Source of the DNA: Bacteroides stercorirosoris
Lineage (GTDB): Bacteria > Bacteroidota > Bacteroidia > Bacteroidales > Bacteroidaceae
Direction of reading: 5' to 3'
DNA: 64,000 nucleotides
NCBI RefSeq assembly: GCF_900142015.1
Contig: NZ_FQZN01000018.1
Location: forward strand, 1-64,000
The first letter of the stretch is position 1. Every line of letters starts with the position of its first letter. Positions 9,105 through 18,399 of this stretch are shown in pieces. The notes beneath the pieces were generated by a model. That model was given only the letters and a program-made list of their open reading frames with translations, was not told the DNA's origin and made no database searches. The position numbers were made by a program, and so were the translations under genes.

Positions 9105-10217
9105 TTATTTCTTTATTTTCATCTCCATCAGCACCGGATTATGGTCGCTGCACAGGTCCAAGTTGGGCGAATAGTAGCGGTATCCCTGAATGCTGGAAGA
9201 ATGGAAGACATAATCGATACGTAGCAAGCGTTTAAAGTAGCGGTAAGTATACATATAGCCGCGACCGCAAGTCTTGAAGCCATCTTTGAGGATGTCGCTC
9301 AGTTCGGTATAAGTGTAGGATGAAGGCAGGGAATTGAAGTCCCCACAGGCCACTACGGGGTATGGGCTTGCAAGGGCAAGCTGGCGGATGCTGTCTGTTT
9401 GCTCGGCGCGTTTCACGAAATTATCGTGCAGGGAGGTGATGGCACCTTGCACAACTTCCGCTTCACGACGTGTGTCACTGGTGCTGGCAAGTCCACGTTC
9501 CCATTTACGGCGGTTTTGGCTGACGCTCGTAGTCTGTAAGTGGTTGTTAAGCAAGCGGACGGTGTCTCGTCCCAGAACGATGTCGCATTGCATACTACAG
9601 TTGGCGCTTTGGGCATAGGAAATGAATTGCGGATTGATAAGCGGATAGCGGCTGAACACGGCAATGGGGAGTACTCCACGGATGGAATCTTCGGTGGGTA
9701 TTATGGCGTAACGCCAGTGTGAAAACACTTTGCGGATGCTGTCCATCGGAAAGTACTTGTTATCGCCGCACTCTTGGAAACAGAGGACATCGACTTTCTG
9801 TTCTTTCATATAGTTAGCTATTTCTTTGCAGGAATAACCGGTGATTTCACCACCGAAATTACCAACATTGTAAGTGGCTATTTTCAGGTAACCGTCGGCA
9901 TAGTTGCTGCTGTAATGGCCTTCGGGAATCTGTCTGGTAAAGCTGTACTGAAAGATGGCAAGGATATAACTGTAGTTGAAGATTAAAGCTGCAAGGGGAA
10001 CAAAAATCCAACGCCTGCGGGCAAAGGCCCAACAGATGGCAATTAACAGGTTGCATAGCAATAATGCGGGAAGTGCTAACCCAAGCACGGGCATATACCT
10101 TGAGTTGGCAGGGTCGAAGTTGCCTGAAAAAGCGGCAATCATTGTAATGAGAGCCAGGGCGATGGTTAGGAGGACCGGAATGCTGCGGAAGAGGCTTTGG
10201 ATTTCTGATTTTCCCAT
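9105..10217 (-). CDS. Endonuclease/exonuclease/phosphatase (EEP) family membrane protein
   Basis: A 370-aa protein with three hydrophobic segments at the N terminus (about residues 10-30, 42-65 and 70-95) followed by an EEP domain facing the other side of the inner membrane. Visible EEP motifs are IATYNVGNFGG, LCFQECG (catalytic Glu), CGDFNSLP (Asp/Asn pair) and CSDHNPVL (Asp-His). These are the Mg-dependent phosphodiesterase/phosphatase residues of the DNase I/exonuclease III/sphingomyelinase fold. Substrate cannot be told from sequence. Last gene of a four-gene minus operon, 22 bp after the dehydrogenase. Confidence 0.85.
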   Translation of the reverse strand: MGKSEIQSLFRSIPVLLTIALALITMIAAFSGNFDPANSRYMPVLGLALPALLLCNLLIAICWAFARRRWIFVPLAALIFNYSYILAIFQYSFTRQIPEGHYSSNYADGYLKIATYNVGNFGGEITGYSCKEIANYMKEQKVDVLCFQECGDNKYFPMDSIRKVFSHWRYAIIPTEDSIRGVLPIAVFSRYPLINPQFISYAQSANCSMQCDIVLGRDTVRLLNNHLQTTSVSQNRRKWERGLASTSDTRREAEVVQGAITSLHDNFVKRAEQTDSIRQLALASPYPVVACGDFNSLPSSYTYTELSDILKDGFKTCGRGYMYTYRYFKRLLRIDYVFHSSSIQGYRYYSPNLDLCSDHNPVLMEMKIKK

Positions 10218-10239
10218 GATGATAAAGTTACGAGCTAAT

Positions 10240-11193
10240 TTATTTCACTACGTTTACCGGTTTCCCGTCAATATATGCTTTTAAGTTACTAACTGTGATA
10301 TGTATCAGTCTTTGACGCGCTTCGAAGTTGGCCCAGGCTATGTGTGGGGTGATGAAGCAGTTCCGGGCGGTCAGCAGTGGATTGTCGGAGCGGGGCGGTT
10401 CTTCGGAGAGGACATCCAGTCCGGCAGCATAGATTTTTCCGGTGTTAAGGGCATCGGCAAGGTCTTGCTCGTTGACGAGAGGTCCGCGTCCGGTGTTGAT
10501 GAGGATGGAGGTGGGTTTCATCAGTGAGAGGCGGTTGGCGTTTACCAGATTGCGGGTGCTGTCCGTCAGGGGGCAGTGCAAACTGATGATGTCACACTCG
10601 TGGAATACCTGGTCGAGGTCTGCTTTCCTGATTTCCGGTGGGAGTTGCAGACGCGATTTGGAGGTTACGGCCCAGACTTTCATGCCGAAACCGATAGCTA
10701 TACGGGCGGTATTGTATCCGGTCTGTCCCAATCCGACGATACCGATTTTTTTTCCGAGCAGTTCGATGAGCGGGGTGTCGTAGAAGCAGAAGTCTGAACT
10801 TTTGCTCCAGTCTCCCTGAGTGACTTTCTCGGAGTAGTGGCGTACTTGTTGGGTGATGTTCAGGATATGGGCGAAAACCATTTGTCCGACGGAAGGAGTA
10901 CTGTATGCGGGGATATTAGTCACGATGATGCCCCGCTCGCGGGCGGCGGCGATGTCAACTACATTGTAACCTGTGGCTAACACACCGATATATTTCAGAT
11001 CGGGCAGGGCGGCTATCGTTTCGCTGTTGAGCACTACCTTATTGGTAAGGAGTACTTCGGCACCAGCGGCACGTTCAAGAACTTCGTCGGGAGCGGTGCG
11101 CTCGTAGATTGTGCACTTGCCTAACTCTTGCAATTTATCCCAGTTCAGATCGCCGGGATTGGCTGTGTAACCGTCTAATACAACAATGTTCAT
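10240..11193 (-). CDS. D-2-hydroxyacid dehydrogenase (glycerate/hydroxypyruvate type)
   Basis: NAD(P)-dependent oxidoreductase of 317 aa, cytoplasmic. The Rossmann motif GIVGLGQTGYN is about residue 150. Catalytic residues are in place: Arg in INTGRGPLVNE, Glu in LDVLSEEPP and His in FITPHIAWAN. The profile resembles HprA-like glycerate dehydrogenases (hydroxypyruvate to D-glycerate). A glycerate 2-kinase is encoded elsewhere in this window (47.9-49.0 kb), which could use its product. Third gene of the minus operon, 23 bp after rarA. Exact substrate not certain. Confidence 0.85.
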   Translation of the reverse strand: MNIVVLDGYTANPGDLNWDKLQELGKCTIYERTAPDEVLERAAGAEVLLTNKVVLNSETIAALPDLKYIGVLATGYNVVDIAAARERGIIVTNIPAYSTPSVGQMVFAHILNITQQVRHYSEKVTQGDWSKSSDFCFYDTPLIELLGKKIGIVGLGQTGYNTARIAIGFGMKVWAVTSKSRLQLPPEIRKADLDQVFHECDIISLHCPLTDSTRNLVNANRLSLMKPTSILINTGRGPLVNEQDLADALNTGKIYAAGLDVLSEEPPRSDNPLLTARNCFITPHIAWANFEARQRLIHITVSNLKAYIDGKPVNVVK

Positions 11194-11216
11194 AATTAAT
11201 ATTTAATGATTAAAAA

Positions 11217-12482
11217 TTATTTTCTTTCTCCCCACAGTGCCTTCATTCTTTCGGCATGTTTCTGTTCTGCAGCATTCTCCTGCGGTTCCCACAGACGACG
11301 ATCTTTCAGTTCATCGGGTAGAAACTGCTGTTTGACAAAGTGGCCGGGATAATCGTGTGCATACTTATAATTATCGCCGTAACCTAACTGTTTCATCAGT
11401 TTGGTAGGGGCATTGCGCAGGTGGAGGGGGACGGGCAGGTTTCCGGTTTGCCGCACAAGTTCCAGAGCATTATTGATAGCCATATAAGCAGAATTGCTCT
11501 TGGGACTTGTGGCGAGGTAGACGGTGGCTTCTGCCAAAGGGATACGTCCTTCGGGCCAGCCCACTTTCATTACGGCATCGAAACAAGCGTTGGCGATGAG
11601 CAAGGCATTCGGGTTTGCCAGTCCGATGTCTTCCGAAGCGGAGATGACAAGGCGGCGGGCGATGAAGGCAGGATCTTCTCCGGCTTCCACCATGCGGGCA
11701 AGCCAGTAGATAGCGCCGTCCGGATCGCTACCACGGATGGACTTGATAAAGGCAGAGATGATGTCGTAGTGCATTTCTCCATCTTTATCATAGGCGAGGG
11801 GATTTTGTTGCAGACGCTCGGTGACGGTTTCATCAGTAATGACAACGGGGTCATTGGCTTCGGAAGAAACTACGAGATCCAGTATGTTGAGTAACTTACG
11901 CGCATCTCCACCACTGTAGCGGAGCATGGCTGTGGTCTCCTTCAGTTCAATTCTACGTTCCTTCAGGATGTGGTCGGTGGTGATGGCGCGTTGCAGCAAT
12001 TCCATGAGGTCTTCTTTTTCAAGAGACTTCAAGACATAGAGTTGGCAACGGGACAATAACGGGCGGATGACTTCGAACGAAGGATTCTCGGTAGTAGCGC
12101 CTATCAGCGTCACCGTTCCCTGTTCCACAGCACCAAGCAGCGAGTCTTGTTGTGACTTGCTGAAGCGGTGGATTTCATCAATGAACAGGATAGGGCTGCC
12201 TTGTGAGAAGAAACGGTTACTCTTGGCACGCTCTATCACTTCGCGCACATCCTTCACGCCGCTGGTCACAGCGCTCAACGTGTAGAACGGAGTTTCCAGT
12301 TTATTGGCGATAATCTGCGCTAAAGTAGTCTTGCCTACTCCCGGAGGACCCCACAGGATGAATGAAGAAATACGTCCTGCGTCAATCATTTTGCGCAACA
12401 CAGCACTCGGTCCCACTAAATGTTTCTGACCGATATACTCGTCTAATGTCTTAGGGCGAAGCCTTTCTGCTAATGGGGTCAT
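11217..12482 (-). CDS. rarA: Replication-associated recombination protein A (AAA+ ATPase)
   Basis: RarA/MgsA family, 421 aa, acting at stalled replication forks. The N terminus MTPLAERLRPKTLDEYIGQ is typical. Walker A GPPGVGKTT, Walker B ILFIDEIHRF, sensor I GATTENPSF and sensor II region GGDARKLLN are all visible. The C-terminal half carries the MgsA oligomerization region (LVISASEDIGLANPNAL; PTKLMKQLGYG). It starts 6 bp after the upstream DUF5686 gene, so the two are probably translationally linked. Confidence 0.95.
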   Translation of the reverse strand: MTPLAERLRPKTLDEYIGQKHLVGPSAVLRKMIDAGRISSFILWGPPGVGKTTLAQIIANKLETPFYTLSAVTSGVKDVREVIERAKSNRFFSQGSPILFIDEIHRFSKSQQDSLLGAVEQGTVTLIGATTENPSFEVIRPLLSRCQLYVLKSLEKEDLMELLQRAITTDHILKERRIELKETTAMLRYSGGDARKLLNILDLVVSSEANDPVVITDETVTERLQQNPLAYDKDGEMHYDIISAFIKSIRGSDPDGAIYWLARMVEAGEDPAFIARRLVISASEDIGLANPNALLIANACFDAVMKVGWPEGRIPLAEATVYLATSPKSNSAYMAINNALELVRQTGNLPVPLHLRNAPTKLMKQLGYGDNYKYAHDYPGHFVKQQFLPDELKDRRLWEPQENAAEQKHAERMKALWGERK

Positions 12483-12488
12483 GTGAAT

Positions 12489-15077
12489 TTAAAATATCAT
12501 TAATATCATGAAACGGATACCACCTTTCTTTACTCCCGGAATATCGGTGTAGGTGAGGCGGCGGACATATTCGATGTGCAACAACTTGAAGATGTTGTAA
12601 ATGCCTACACTGGCTTCCAGGTAAGGAGTACTACCCATTACGTGACTGGTGGGCACACCGTCGCGCATCGGGAAGAGGAACAGTTCATCGTTGTGGCTCT
12701 TATACGGATTGTTCTTGTCGGTAAGTGTGCCGTACATACCGCGGATGCGGAACGTTTCACGCCATTTCAGCTTTTTCAGAAGCGGGATGCGATTGAAAAG
12801 CTTTCCGTTCATGTCATACGTCAGGGCAAGCGAGGCGTAACGGTCGTTCAGGAACTCCATGTTGTTGATAAGGCTGAATGACTCGTTGTGCTGGGTGATG
12901 TATGACAGGTTCGCCATAGGCAGGTTCAGCAAGGGGAACGGTACGGTGTTCCACTGCGCACCGGCACGGGCGGTGATGTCCAGTTTACCCCATGAGCCGA
13001 ACCAGAAGCGTTTGCGGATGCTGGCTTCGGTGAGGTTGAAGTTATATTCGCCGCCCAGCACACCTTTCAGACCGATGGTGTGGGAGAGGGAGAATATCGG
13101 AGCATCCAACGATACGGGCACACGGCGTTGCTTGGTGTTTACGTACGTTTCACCGGGGGCGTAACGCAGGGTGACACCCAGCTCGGTGGTGGTGATGTCC
13201 TTGATGAAAGTATTTGTATCATCCCATGAACCGGCAATATTACCGTCATTTTTCCAATATTGCAGTACACCTCCGGCAGGTTCGTCATTGCGGTGGCGGG
13301 CCATGGCTTTGATGGAGAAACCGGCATTGGTTTCCAGTTCATAGGTCAGGGTAGCATCGCGCATATACGACATTTGGTCTACTTTGGTCCACTTCCAGCC
13401 GACGAACATATTATCCTTGTCGGTAGAGAGATACTTGTCCATAGGAGACATGACGTCGTAGCTGTAATCGAAGGCAATATAGTGTTTGGGGAATTCCCAC
13501 AACACATATTCACGTTTGTTGAATGAGTAGGCGGCCTGTCCTTTGTAGAACCATTTCTTGTCCTTTGTACCGTAAGCGCCGTAACCGCTGAAGCTCCAGT
13601 GAGGGTCGAGGTTACCGGTGGTCATACCGCTGAGACGGAAACGGGTACCGTTCACAAAGTTGCTTGTGATGGTGGTATTGATGGGACCGAAGTCAAACTT
13701 ACTTGGATGCTTTTTGGTTCCGGTCTCCACGAAGTTCTCAATCAGGGCTTTTGCGCCGAAAATGACGTATTTGAAGCCGGGAATCTGTTCGATGCGGTTC
13801 ATGAACACATCCATGTTGCTCTCTTTCTTGGTGAGGGGAACCTGGCGGACTTGCGCCCAGTATTCATCGCTCTTGTTGAGCATGTTGGCTTCTTTGATAA
13901 CGTTTCCTTTCAGGCGGAAAAGCCGTTGCTCTATCTCATCGAACTTGTAATCACTGTATTTTGTGGTACGTTGCACTTCAAGACCTTGCAAGCCTTTTAC
14001 GAATTGCAGTTCCACGGTCATATCGTCGTCGGTCAGTACCCAGTTGCCGTCCGGCATCTGTTCGAATTGCTGCACGATGTCGAGGTTGTCTACGAAGTTG
14101 ACCCCTGTCTTCTTGGGCAGGTTCATGGTACACTTCTTTACGGCGTAGGTGGAATCCTTCACTACGTAGAGGTGTCCCGTGAAACCGAAGTCCTGCGAAT
14201 TTTGCGGGACGAAAGTGAGGTGTACACATTCCTGGCGGTCTACCATGATGGTATCCATGAGGTAGTATTTGTAGAAACTGATGGCACCGCGTCCAATGGG
14301 GCTGACGAAACGGCGTTGTAACAGGCGGATGTCGTCATCGTAGATGTTGACGTCGGAGAAGACATCGGTGAGGATGGTTCCCAGCATGTCGCCGGTATTG
14401 AAAAATTCTTCGATACCGCTGGAGTTCATACCTTCGATGATAGTCTTCTCGCTCTTGGGACTCTTGCGATAGATGGTGCGGGAGGCCGTCTCCTTGATGG
14501 AGATGGGGAGAATCATCTTGTTGGTCTTGGGAGATACTTCCACCTGGTCTTTGAAGAATGAGAATTTCTTGTAGATGCCTTTCTCCATCTTTTCAGGAGT
14601 GACGTCGTTCATGGACATCTTCATCTTCTCATACTTCTTATACTCGTAGTAATCATTGGTTTCCAGCTTCAGTTGCTTCTTGTTTTCAATGACTTTCTTC
14701 ATGAACTCCACGGCAGGGTTGTTCTTGCGGGAGTATTTCTCTTTCTGTGGTTTCACCACTACTTCCGAGAGCATGACGTCGGCAGGCGCCATTTTCACGT
14801 TCAGCACTTTGGTGGTGGGTTGCAACCTGACCTTTTTGGTCACATATCCTATGGCCGAGAATGTAAGCTCATTCCAGCCTTTGCGGGTTTCTACTACGTA
14901 TTCTCCCTCGGCATTGGTGATGGCACCCACGCCTTTCCCTTCGTATTGAACGGTGATGTACATTAACGGTTCGTTGGTCAGGGAGTCCGTAACGACGCCT
15001 TTTATCTGTGCGGATGCGCTGTGCGCGACGAGTAATGACAACAGAAAAAGGATAAAAGTTATATATCGTTGTTTCAT
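12489..15077 (-). CDS. DUF5686 outer-membrane protein with carboxypeptidase-like regulatory domain
   Basis: An 862-aa exported protein. The signal peptide ends HSASAQ, followed by a carboxypeptidase-D-like beta sandwich (about residues 23-105, GVVTDSLTNEPLMYITVQY) and a long region rich in alternating aromatic strands ending in RFMILMIF, compatible with an outer-membrane barrel. The pattern matches the Bacteroidetes DUF5686 family; function unknown. The start at 15077 is preferred to an in-frame ATG at 15110 because the -7 promoter box (15099-15106) lies between them. First gene of the minus operon leading to rarA. Confidence 0.85.
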   Translation of the reverse strand: MKQRYITFILFLLSLLVAHSASAQIKGVVTDSLTNEPLMYITVQYEGKGVGAITNAEGEYVVETRKGWNELTFSAIGYVTKKVRLQPTTKVLNVKMAPADVMLSEVVVKPQKEKYSRKNNPAVEFMKKVIENKKQLKLETNDYYEYKKYEKMKMSMNDVTPEKMEKGIYKKFSFFKDQVEVSPKTNKMILPISIKETASRTIYRKSPKSEKTIIEGMNSSGIEEFFNTGDMLGTILTDVFSDVNIYDDDIRLLQRRFVSPIGRGAISFYKYYLMDTIMVDRQECVHLTFVPQNSQDFGFTGHLYVVKDSTYAVKKCTMNLPKKTGVNFVDNLDIVQQFEQMPDGNWVLTDDDMTVELQFVKGLQGLEVQRTTKYSDYKFDEIEQRLFRLKGNVIKEANMLNKSDEYWAQVRQVPLTKKESNMDVFMNRIEQIPGFKYVIFGAKALIENFVETGTKKHPSKFDFGPINTTITSNFVNGTRFRLSGMTTGNLDPHWSFSGYGAYGTKDKKWFYKGQAAYSFNKREYVLWEFPKHYIAFDYSYDVMSPMDKYLSTDKDNMFVGWKWTKVDQMSYMRDATLTYELETNAGFSIKAMARHRNDEPAGGVLQYWKNDGNIAGSWDDTNTFIKDITTTELGVTLRYAPGETYVNTKQRRVPVSLDAPIFSLSHTIGLKGVLGGEYNFNLTEASIRKRFWFGSWGKLDITARAGAQWNTVPFPLLNLPMANLSYITQHNESFSLINNMEFLNDRYASLALTYDMNGKLFNRIPLLKKLKWRETFRIRGMYGTLTDKNNPYKSHNDELFLFPMRDGVPTSHVMGSTPYLEASVGIYNIFKLLHIEYVRRLTYTDIPGVKKGGIRFMILMIF

Positions 15078-15098
15078 ATTTAAGTCAGTATGAGGCTG

Positions 15099-15106
15099 CA
15101 AAGGTA
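15099..15106 (-). promoter_or_regulatory. Promoter -7 box of the DUF5686-rarA operon
   Basis: TACCTTTG on the minus strand, 21 nt before the chosen start codon. It rules out the longer start at 15110. Confidence 0.6.
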
Positions 15107-15251
15107 GCAAATTACAGCTAAATAAGAAGTAAATATACTCTAAAGAAATAAGAGGAATGTTTATTGCACTTTTCTTTTACCTTGATTCAATGGTTATTGT
15201 TTATGTAATGATTGCAGATAGATGCTCATTAGGATTCTTTGTATTTTGTAT

Positions 15252-15259
15252 TATCTTTG
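15252..15259 (+). promoter_or_regulatory. Promoter -7 box of the glycosyltransferase gene
   Basis: TATCTTTG 27 nt before the ATG at 15287; -33 element weak. Confidence 0.6.
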
Positions 15260-15286
15260 CAGGAATGAATTAAATAAAGTCATGTG

Positions 15287-16411
15287 ATGAAGCTTCATGT
15301 CGTTAGTTTTCAAGTTCCTTTTCCGCCGGATTACGGTGGGCTGATAGATGTGTATTATAAATTGAAAGCGTTGAAAAAGGCTGGATGTTCAATCGTTTTG
15401 CATACCTATAGATATGGGGTAGAGGAACAACCGGCTTTGTATGAAGTTGCTGATTCTGTGTATTATTATGAACGTTATACAGGGTGGCGTTCTATGTTTA
15501 CTATTTTGCCTTATATTGTATATAGCCGAAGGGATGAGCTACTGTTGAAGCGTTTGTGTGCGGATGATTATCCTATTTTGTTTGAAGGATTGCATACTTG
15601 CTATTTTCTTCCGAACCAGCTTTTGAGGAACAGGCAGAAATGGGTACGGATGCATAATGTGGAGCATGAGTATTATCGTTTTTTGGGAAAATCAACTGTT
15701 TCTTGGTGGAAGAAATGCTACTATTATTTAGAGGCTTGGAGATTACGACAGTATGAGAGGGTGCTATTGCATGCCGATAAAATATTTGCAATCACAAACA
15801 CAGATGCGGCATACTTTATTCGGAAGTATCCTCCGGTACTGACTTATTGTTTACCTTGTTTCTTCGACGATGCAGGATTGAAAGAAAATAATATTGAAAA
15901 ATTAGATAAAGGGGGGTACATATTATATCATGGAAATCTTTCTGTTCTTGAGAATGTTCGGGTAGTCGATTATATTTTGGATAATCTGGTGGTTGGATTG
16001 GAGGCTGGCGTGCAAGTTCTTATTGCAGGGAAAAATCCTGATAAAAATATGCAAGAGAAGATTGCACGTATTCAGGGGGTGTCCCTTGTGGCAAATCCTT
16101 CACAGGAGGAAATGGAAACTTTGATAGCGTCCGCTCGTATCAATTTATTATTTACTTTTCAGAATACAGGGATTAAATTGAAATTGATTTATTCCTTAAT
16201 GAAAGGGCGTGGACATTGTCTTGTAAACTCTATGATGATTCCGGATCGGAGATTTGCAGAATTATGTGTGATTGTTGATACGAAAGAAGCGCAAATAGCT
16301 GCCATTCGCGAATTATATGACAAACCCCTCTTGCCTGAAGCGTTGCAATGGCGGCAACAGGCTTTGAGGGGAATGGGATATAGTAATCAGGTTACTTCGA
16401 TTCTCCGTTAA
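15287..16411 (+). CDS. Glycosyltransferase, GT4/GT-B-like
   Basis: A 374-aa cytoplasmic enzyme with two Rossmann-like halves. The N-terminal half opens KLHVVSFQVPFPPDYGG, where the glycine-rich loop of GT-B acceptor domains is expected. The C-terminal half has GYILYHGNLSVLEN and VQVLIAGKNPDK, the donor-domain beginning of GT4 enzymes. It most likely adds a sugar to a surface glycan; donor and acceptor unknown. ATG at 15287 is preferred to the GTG at 15284. Its last 20 bp overlap the tail of the convergent UDP-GlcNAc 2-epimerase gene. It is AT-richer than its neighbours, which may hint at acquisition. Confidence 0.78.
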   Translation: MKLHVVSFQVPFPPDYGGLIDVYYKLKALKKAGCSIVLHTYRYGVEEQPALYEVADSVYYYERYTGWRSMFTILPYIVYSRRDELLLKRLCADDYPILFEGLHTCYFLPNQLLRNRQKWVRMHNVEHEYYRFLGKSTVSWWKKCYYYLEAWRLRQYERVLLHADKIFAITNTDAAYFIRKYPPVLTYCLPCFFDDAGLKENNIEKLDKGGYILYHGNLSVLENVRVVDYILDNLVVGLEAGVQVLIAGKNPDKNMQEKIARIQGVSLVANPSQEEMETLIASARINLLFTFQNTGIKLKLIYSLMKGRGHCLVNSMMIPDRRFAELCVIVDTKEAQIAAIRELYDKPLLPEALQWRQQALRGMGYSNQVTSILR

Positions 16412-17486
16412 TCAAAGTCTGCACAATACGTTCCGCCGTCCGTCCGTCCCAACGGTCGGGCAGGGTGGTATGTTTCCATTCGCCGTGCATCAACTTTTCC
16501 AGCATAGAGGCAAAGGCAACGGGGTCTTCGTTCACCAGTTCGTTGGTACCTGTACGCCAGGTTTCGGGGTGTTCGGCATACGAGTTGAGCGTGATGCAAG
16601 GCACATCGAGGAAAGTGGCTTCTTCAGCTATATTTCCGGAGTCGGTGATAATGCCTTTGGCGTTGTTGATGAGAAAGCCGAAGTGGAGATAACTTTGCGG
16701 TGGAAGAATGTGCAGGTTAGGCGCATTGATTTCCAGTGCCTTGATAGCTTTCTGCACGTAGGGATGCAGAGGGGCGATGATGGGCATACCTTCGGATTTC
16801 TCTATCAAGGTTTGCATCAGCGCATTGAGCACTTGCTTCTTTGTCAACAAGTCGTGGCGGTTGAGGGTCAGCAACAGGTAACCGCGCTTTTCCAACCCCA
16901 TCGTGGAGAACCATACGGGTTGCAACAGGCGGTGACGGTTGTAGCGGACGGTATCTATCAATATATTGCCTACATAATGGATGTATTCGGGAATCATACC
17001 TTCCTGATTCAGGTTGCGGTTGGCAACCATGCCTGCTGTGAACAGATAATCGGAGATGGCGTCTACGATGGTGCGGTTCACTTCCCGGGGCATATTCATA
17101 TCGAAGGAACGGGTACCGGCTATGAGATGGGCCACTTTCAAGCCACGTTTCTTGGCGACGATGGAACAGCTCATGGTGGCGGTGAGGTCGTCTACTACAA
17201 GGACCACCTGCGCTGGATGATTGTTCAGTTCCTTCTCGAAAGCGAGCATGATGGCGGCTGCCACTTCAGAGTGATCGTGGCCGCTGATGCCCAGGTAACC
17301 GTCGGGTTGCTTCATGTCCAGGTCGGAGAATAGGGAAGCGTCCAGGCTGGTGTCATCCTGACGTCCGGTGTAGACCAGGCGGTAAGAGATTCGCTTTCCT
17401 GCTTCCTGTGCGGCTTTGATGGCACGGGTGATAGGCGCTATTTTCATGAAGTTGGGGCGTGCTCCCGCCACAATTGTTATTTTCAT
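16392..17486 (-). CDS. wecB: UDP-N-acetylglucosamine 2-epimerase (non-hydrolysing)
   Basis: A 364-aa enzyme interconverting UDP-GlcNAc and UDP-ManNAc for surface polysaccharide synthesis. Family marks are GARPNFMKIAPI at the N terminus, SGHDHSEVAAAIM, the metal/substrate region REVNRTIVDAISDYLF and the donor-site loop ITDSGNIAEEATFLDVPCITL. Convergent with the glycosyltransferase with a 20-bp tail overlap. The two may serve the same glycan although they are on opposite strands. Confidence 0.92.
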   Translation of the reverse strand: MKITIVAGARPNFMKIAPITRAIKAAQEAGKRISYRLVYTGRQDDTSLDASLFSDLDMKQPDGYLGISGHDHSEVAAAIMLAFEKELNNHPAQVVLVVDDLTATMSCSIVAKKRGLKVAHLIAGTRSFDMNMPREVNRTIVDAISDYLFTAGMVANRNLNQEGMIPEYIHYVGNILIDTVRYNRHRLLQPVWFSTMGLEKRGYLLLTLNRHDLLTKKQVLNALMQTLIEKSEGMPIIAPLHPYVQKAIKALEINAPNLHILPPQSYLHFGFLINNAKGIITDSGNIAEEATFLDVPCITLNSYAEHPETWRTGTNELVNEDPVAFASMLEKLMHGEWKHTTLPDRWDGRTAERIVQTLINGESK

Positions 17487-17624
17487 CTTTGCTGTTTTTT
17501 TTAATTTCCAAGAGACAAATGTACGTTTTCTTAGGGAAATTATTCGTTACTTTGCCGATAATTTTGAGTGCTTCTTGAAAATAGCGATATTTTAATTATT
17601 CATTCTTTAATTTTAAATTTCAGT

Positions 17625-18266
17625 ATGACGATGCCAACATTTGTTCAAATACTCGATTTTATAGGTACGTTCGCGTTTGCTATCAGTGGTATCCGCCTGG
17701 CGTCGGCAAAGCGTTTCGACTGGTTTGGGGCGTATGTGGTGGGATTCGTAACAGCCATCGGAGGCGGTACGATACGCGATGTACTGCTGGGGGTGACACC
17801 GGGGTGGATGACTGATCCTATCTATCTGATATGTACGGGACTGGCTTTGCTTTGGGTGATTCTTTTCGGTAAACATCTTATTCATTTGCATAATACATTC
17901 TTTATATTCGATAGCGTCGGTCTGGCACTGTTTACGGTGGTTGGTGTGGGAAAGAGTATAGCGTTGGGATATCCGTTTTGGGTAGCCATCATTATGGGTA
18001 GCATTACGGGTGCTGCGGGCGGTGTGATCCGTGATGTGTTTATCAATGAGATTCCGCTGATTTTCAGAAAAGAGATTTATGCGATGGCGTGCGTGGTAGG
18101 CGGTACGGCTTACTGGTTGTGTCATGCATTGGGGATGCAGTCTTACGGTTGTCAGGTGGTAGGTGGTGTGTCGGTGTTTGTGACGCGCATTCTGGCGGTG
18201 AAATATAATATATGTCTGCCTATTCTTTCGGGAAGCGGAGAGGAGGACAGTTCAATTAAAAATTAA
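17625..18266 (+). CDS. Trimeric intracellular cation (TRIC) channel family protein
   Basis: A 213-aa inner-membrane protein with seven likely transmembrane helices in two homologous halves (former UPF0126/YicG). The repeated glycine-rich signature is seen twice: GGGTIRDVLLG in the first half and GGVIRDVFINEIP in the second. Bacterial homologues conduct monovalent cations as trimers. ATG at 17625 is used because upstream codons to 17568 encode no family sequence and overlap an AT-rich leader. Confidence 0.9.
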   Translation: MTMPTFVQILDFIGTFAFAISGIRLASAKRFDWFGAYVVGFVTAIGGGTIRDVLLGVTPGWMTDPIYLICTGLALLWVILFGKHLIHLHNTFFIFDSVGLALFTVVGVGKSIALGYPFWVAIIMGSITGAAGGVIRDVFINEIPLIFRKEIYAMACVVGGTAYWLCHALGMQSYGCQVVGGVSVFVTRILAVKYNICLPILSGSGEEDSSIKN

Positions 18267-18367
18267 AGAATTAAAAATCAAAGAATGGAGGGAGCGGCCG
18301 CTTTCAGTGCCTTTGCGCCTGCTGTCTTCGCGCACCTTTACATCCTTTGATTTTTAATTCTTTAATT
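18261..18367. repeat. 23-bp perfect inverted repeat between convergent genes
   Basis: The arm at 18261-18283 (AATTAAAGAATTAAAAATCA then AAG) is the exact reverse complement of 18345-18367, with a 61-nt GC-richer loop. It lies between convergent genes and overlaps the last codons of the TRIC gene. It could act as a bidirectional terminator or be a mobile palindromic repeat. Confidence 0.8.
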
Positions 18368-18399
18368 TGTTTTGATTTCAGCGGCCTTTGCCGCTAAAG

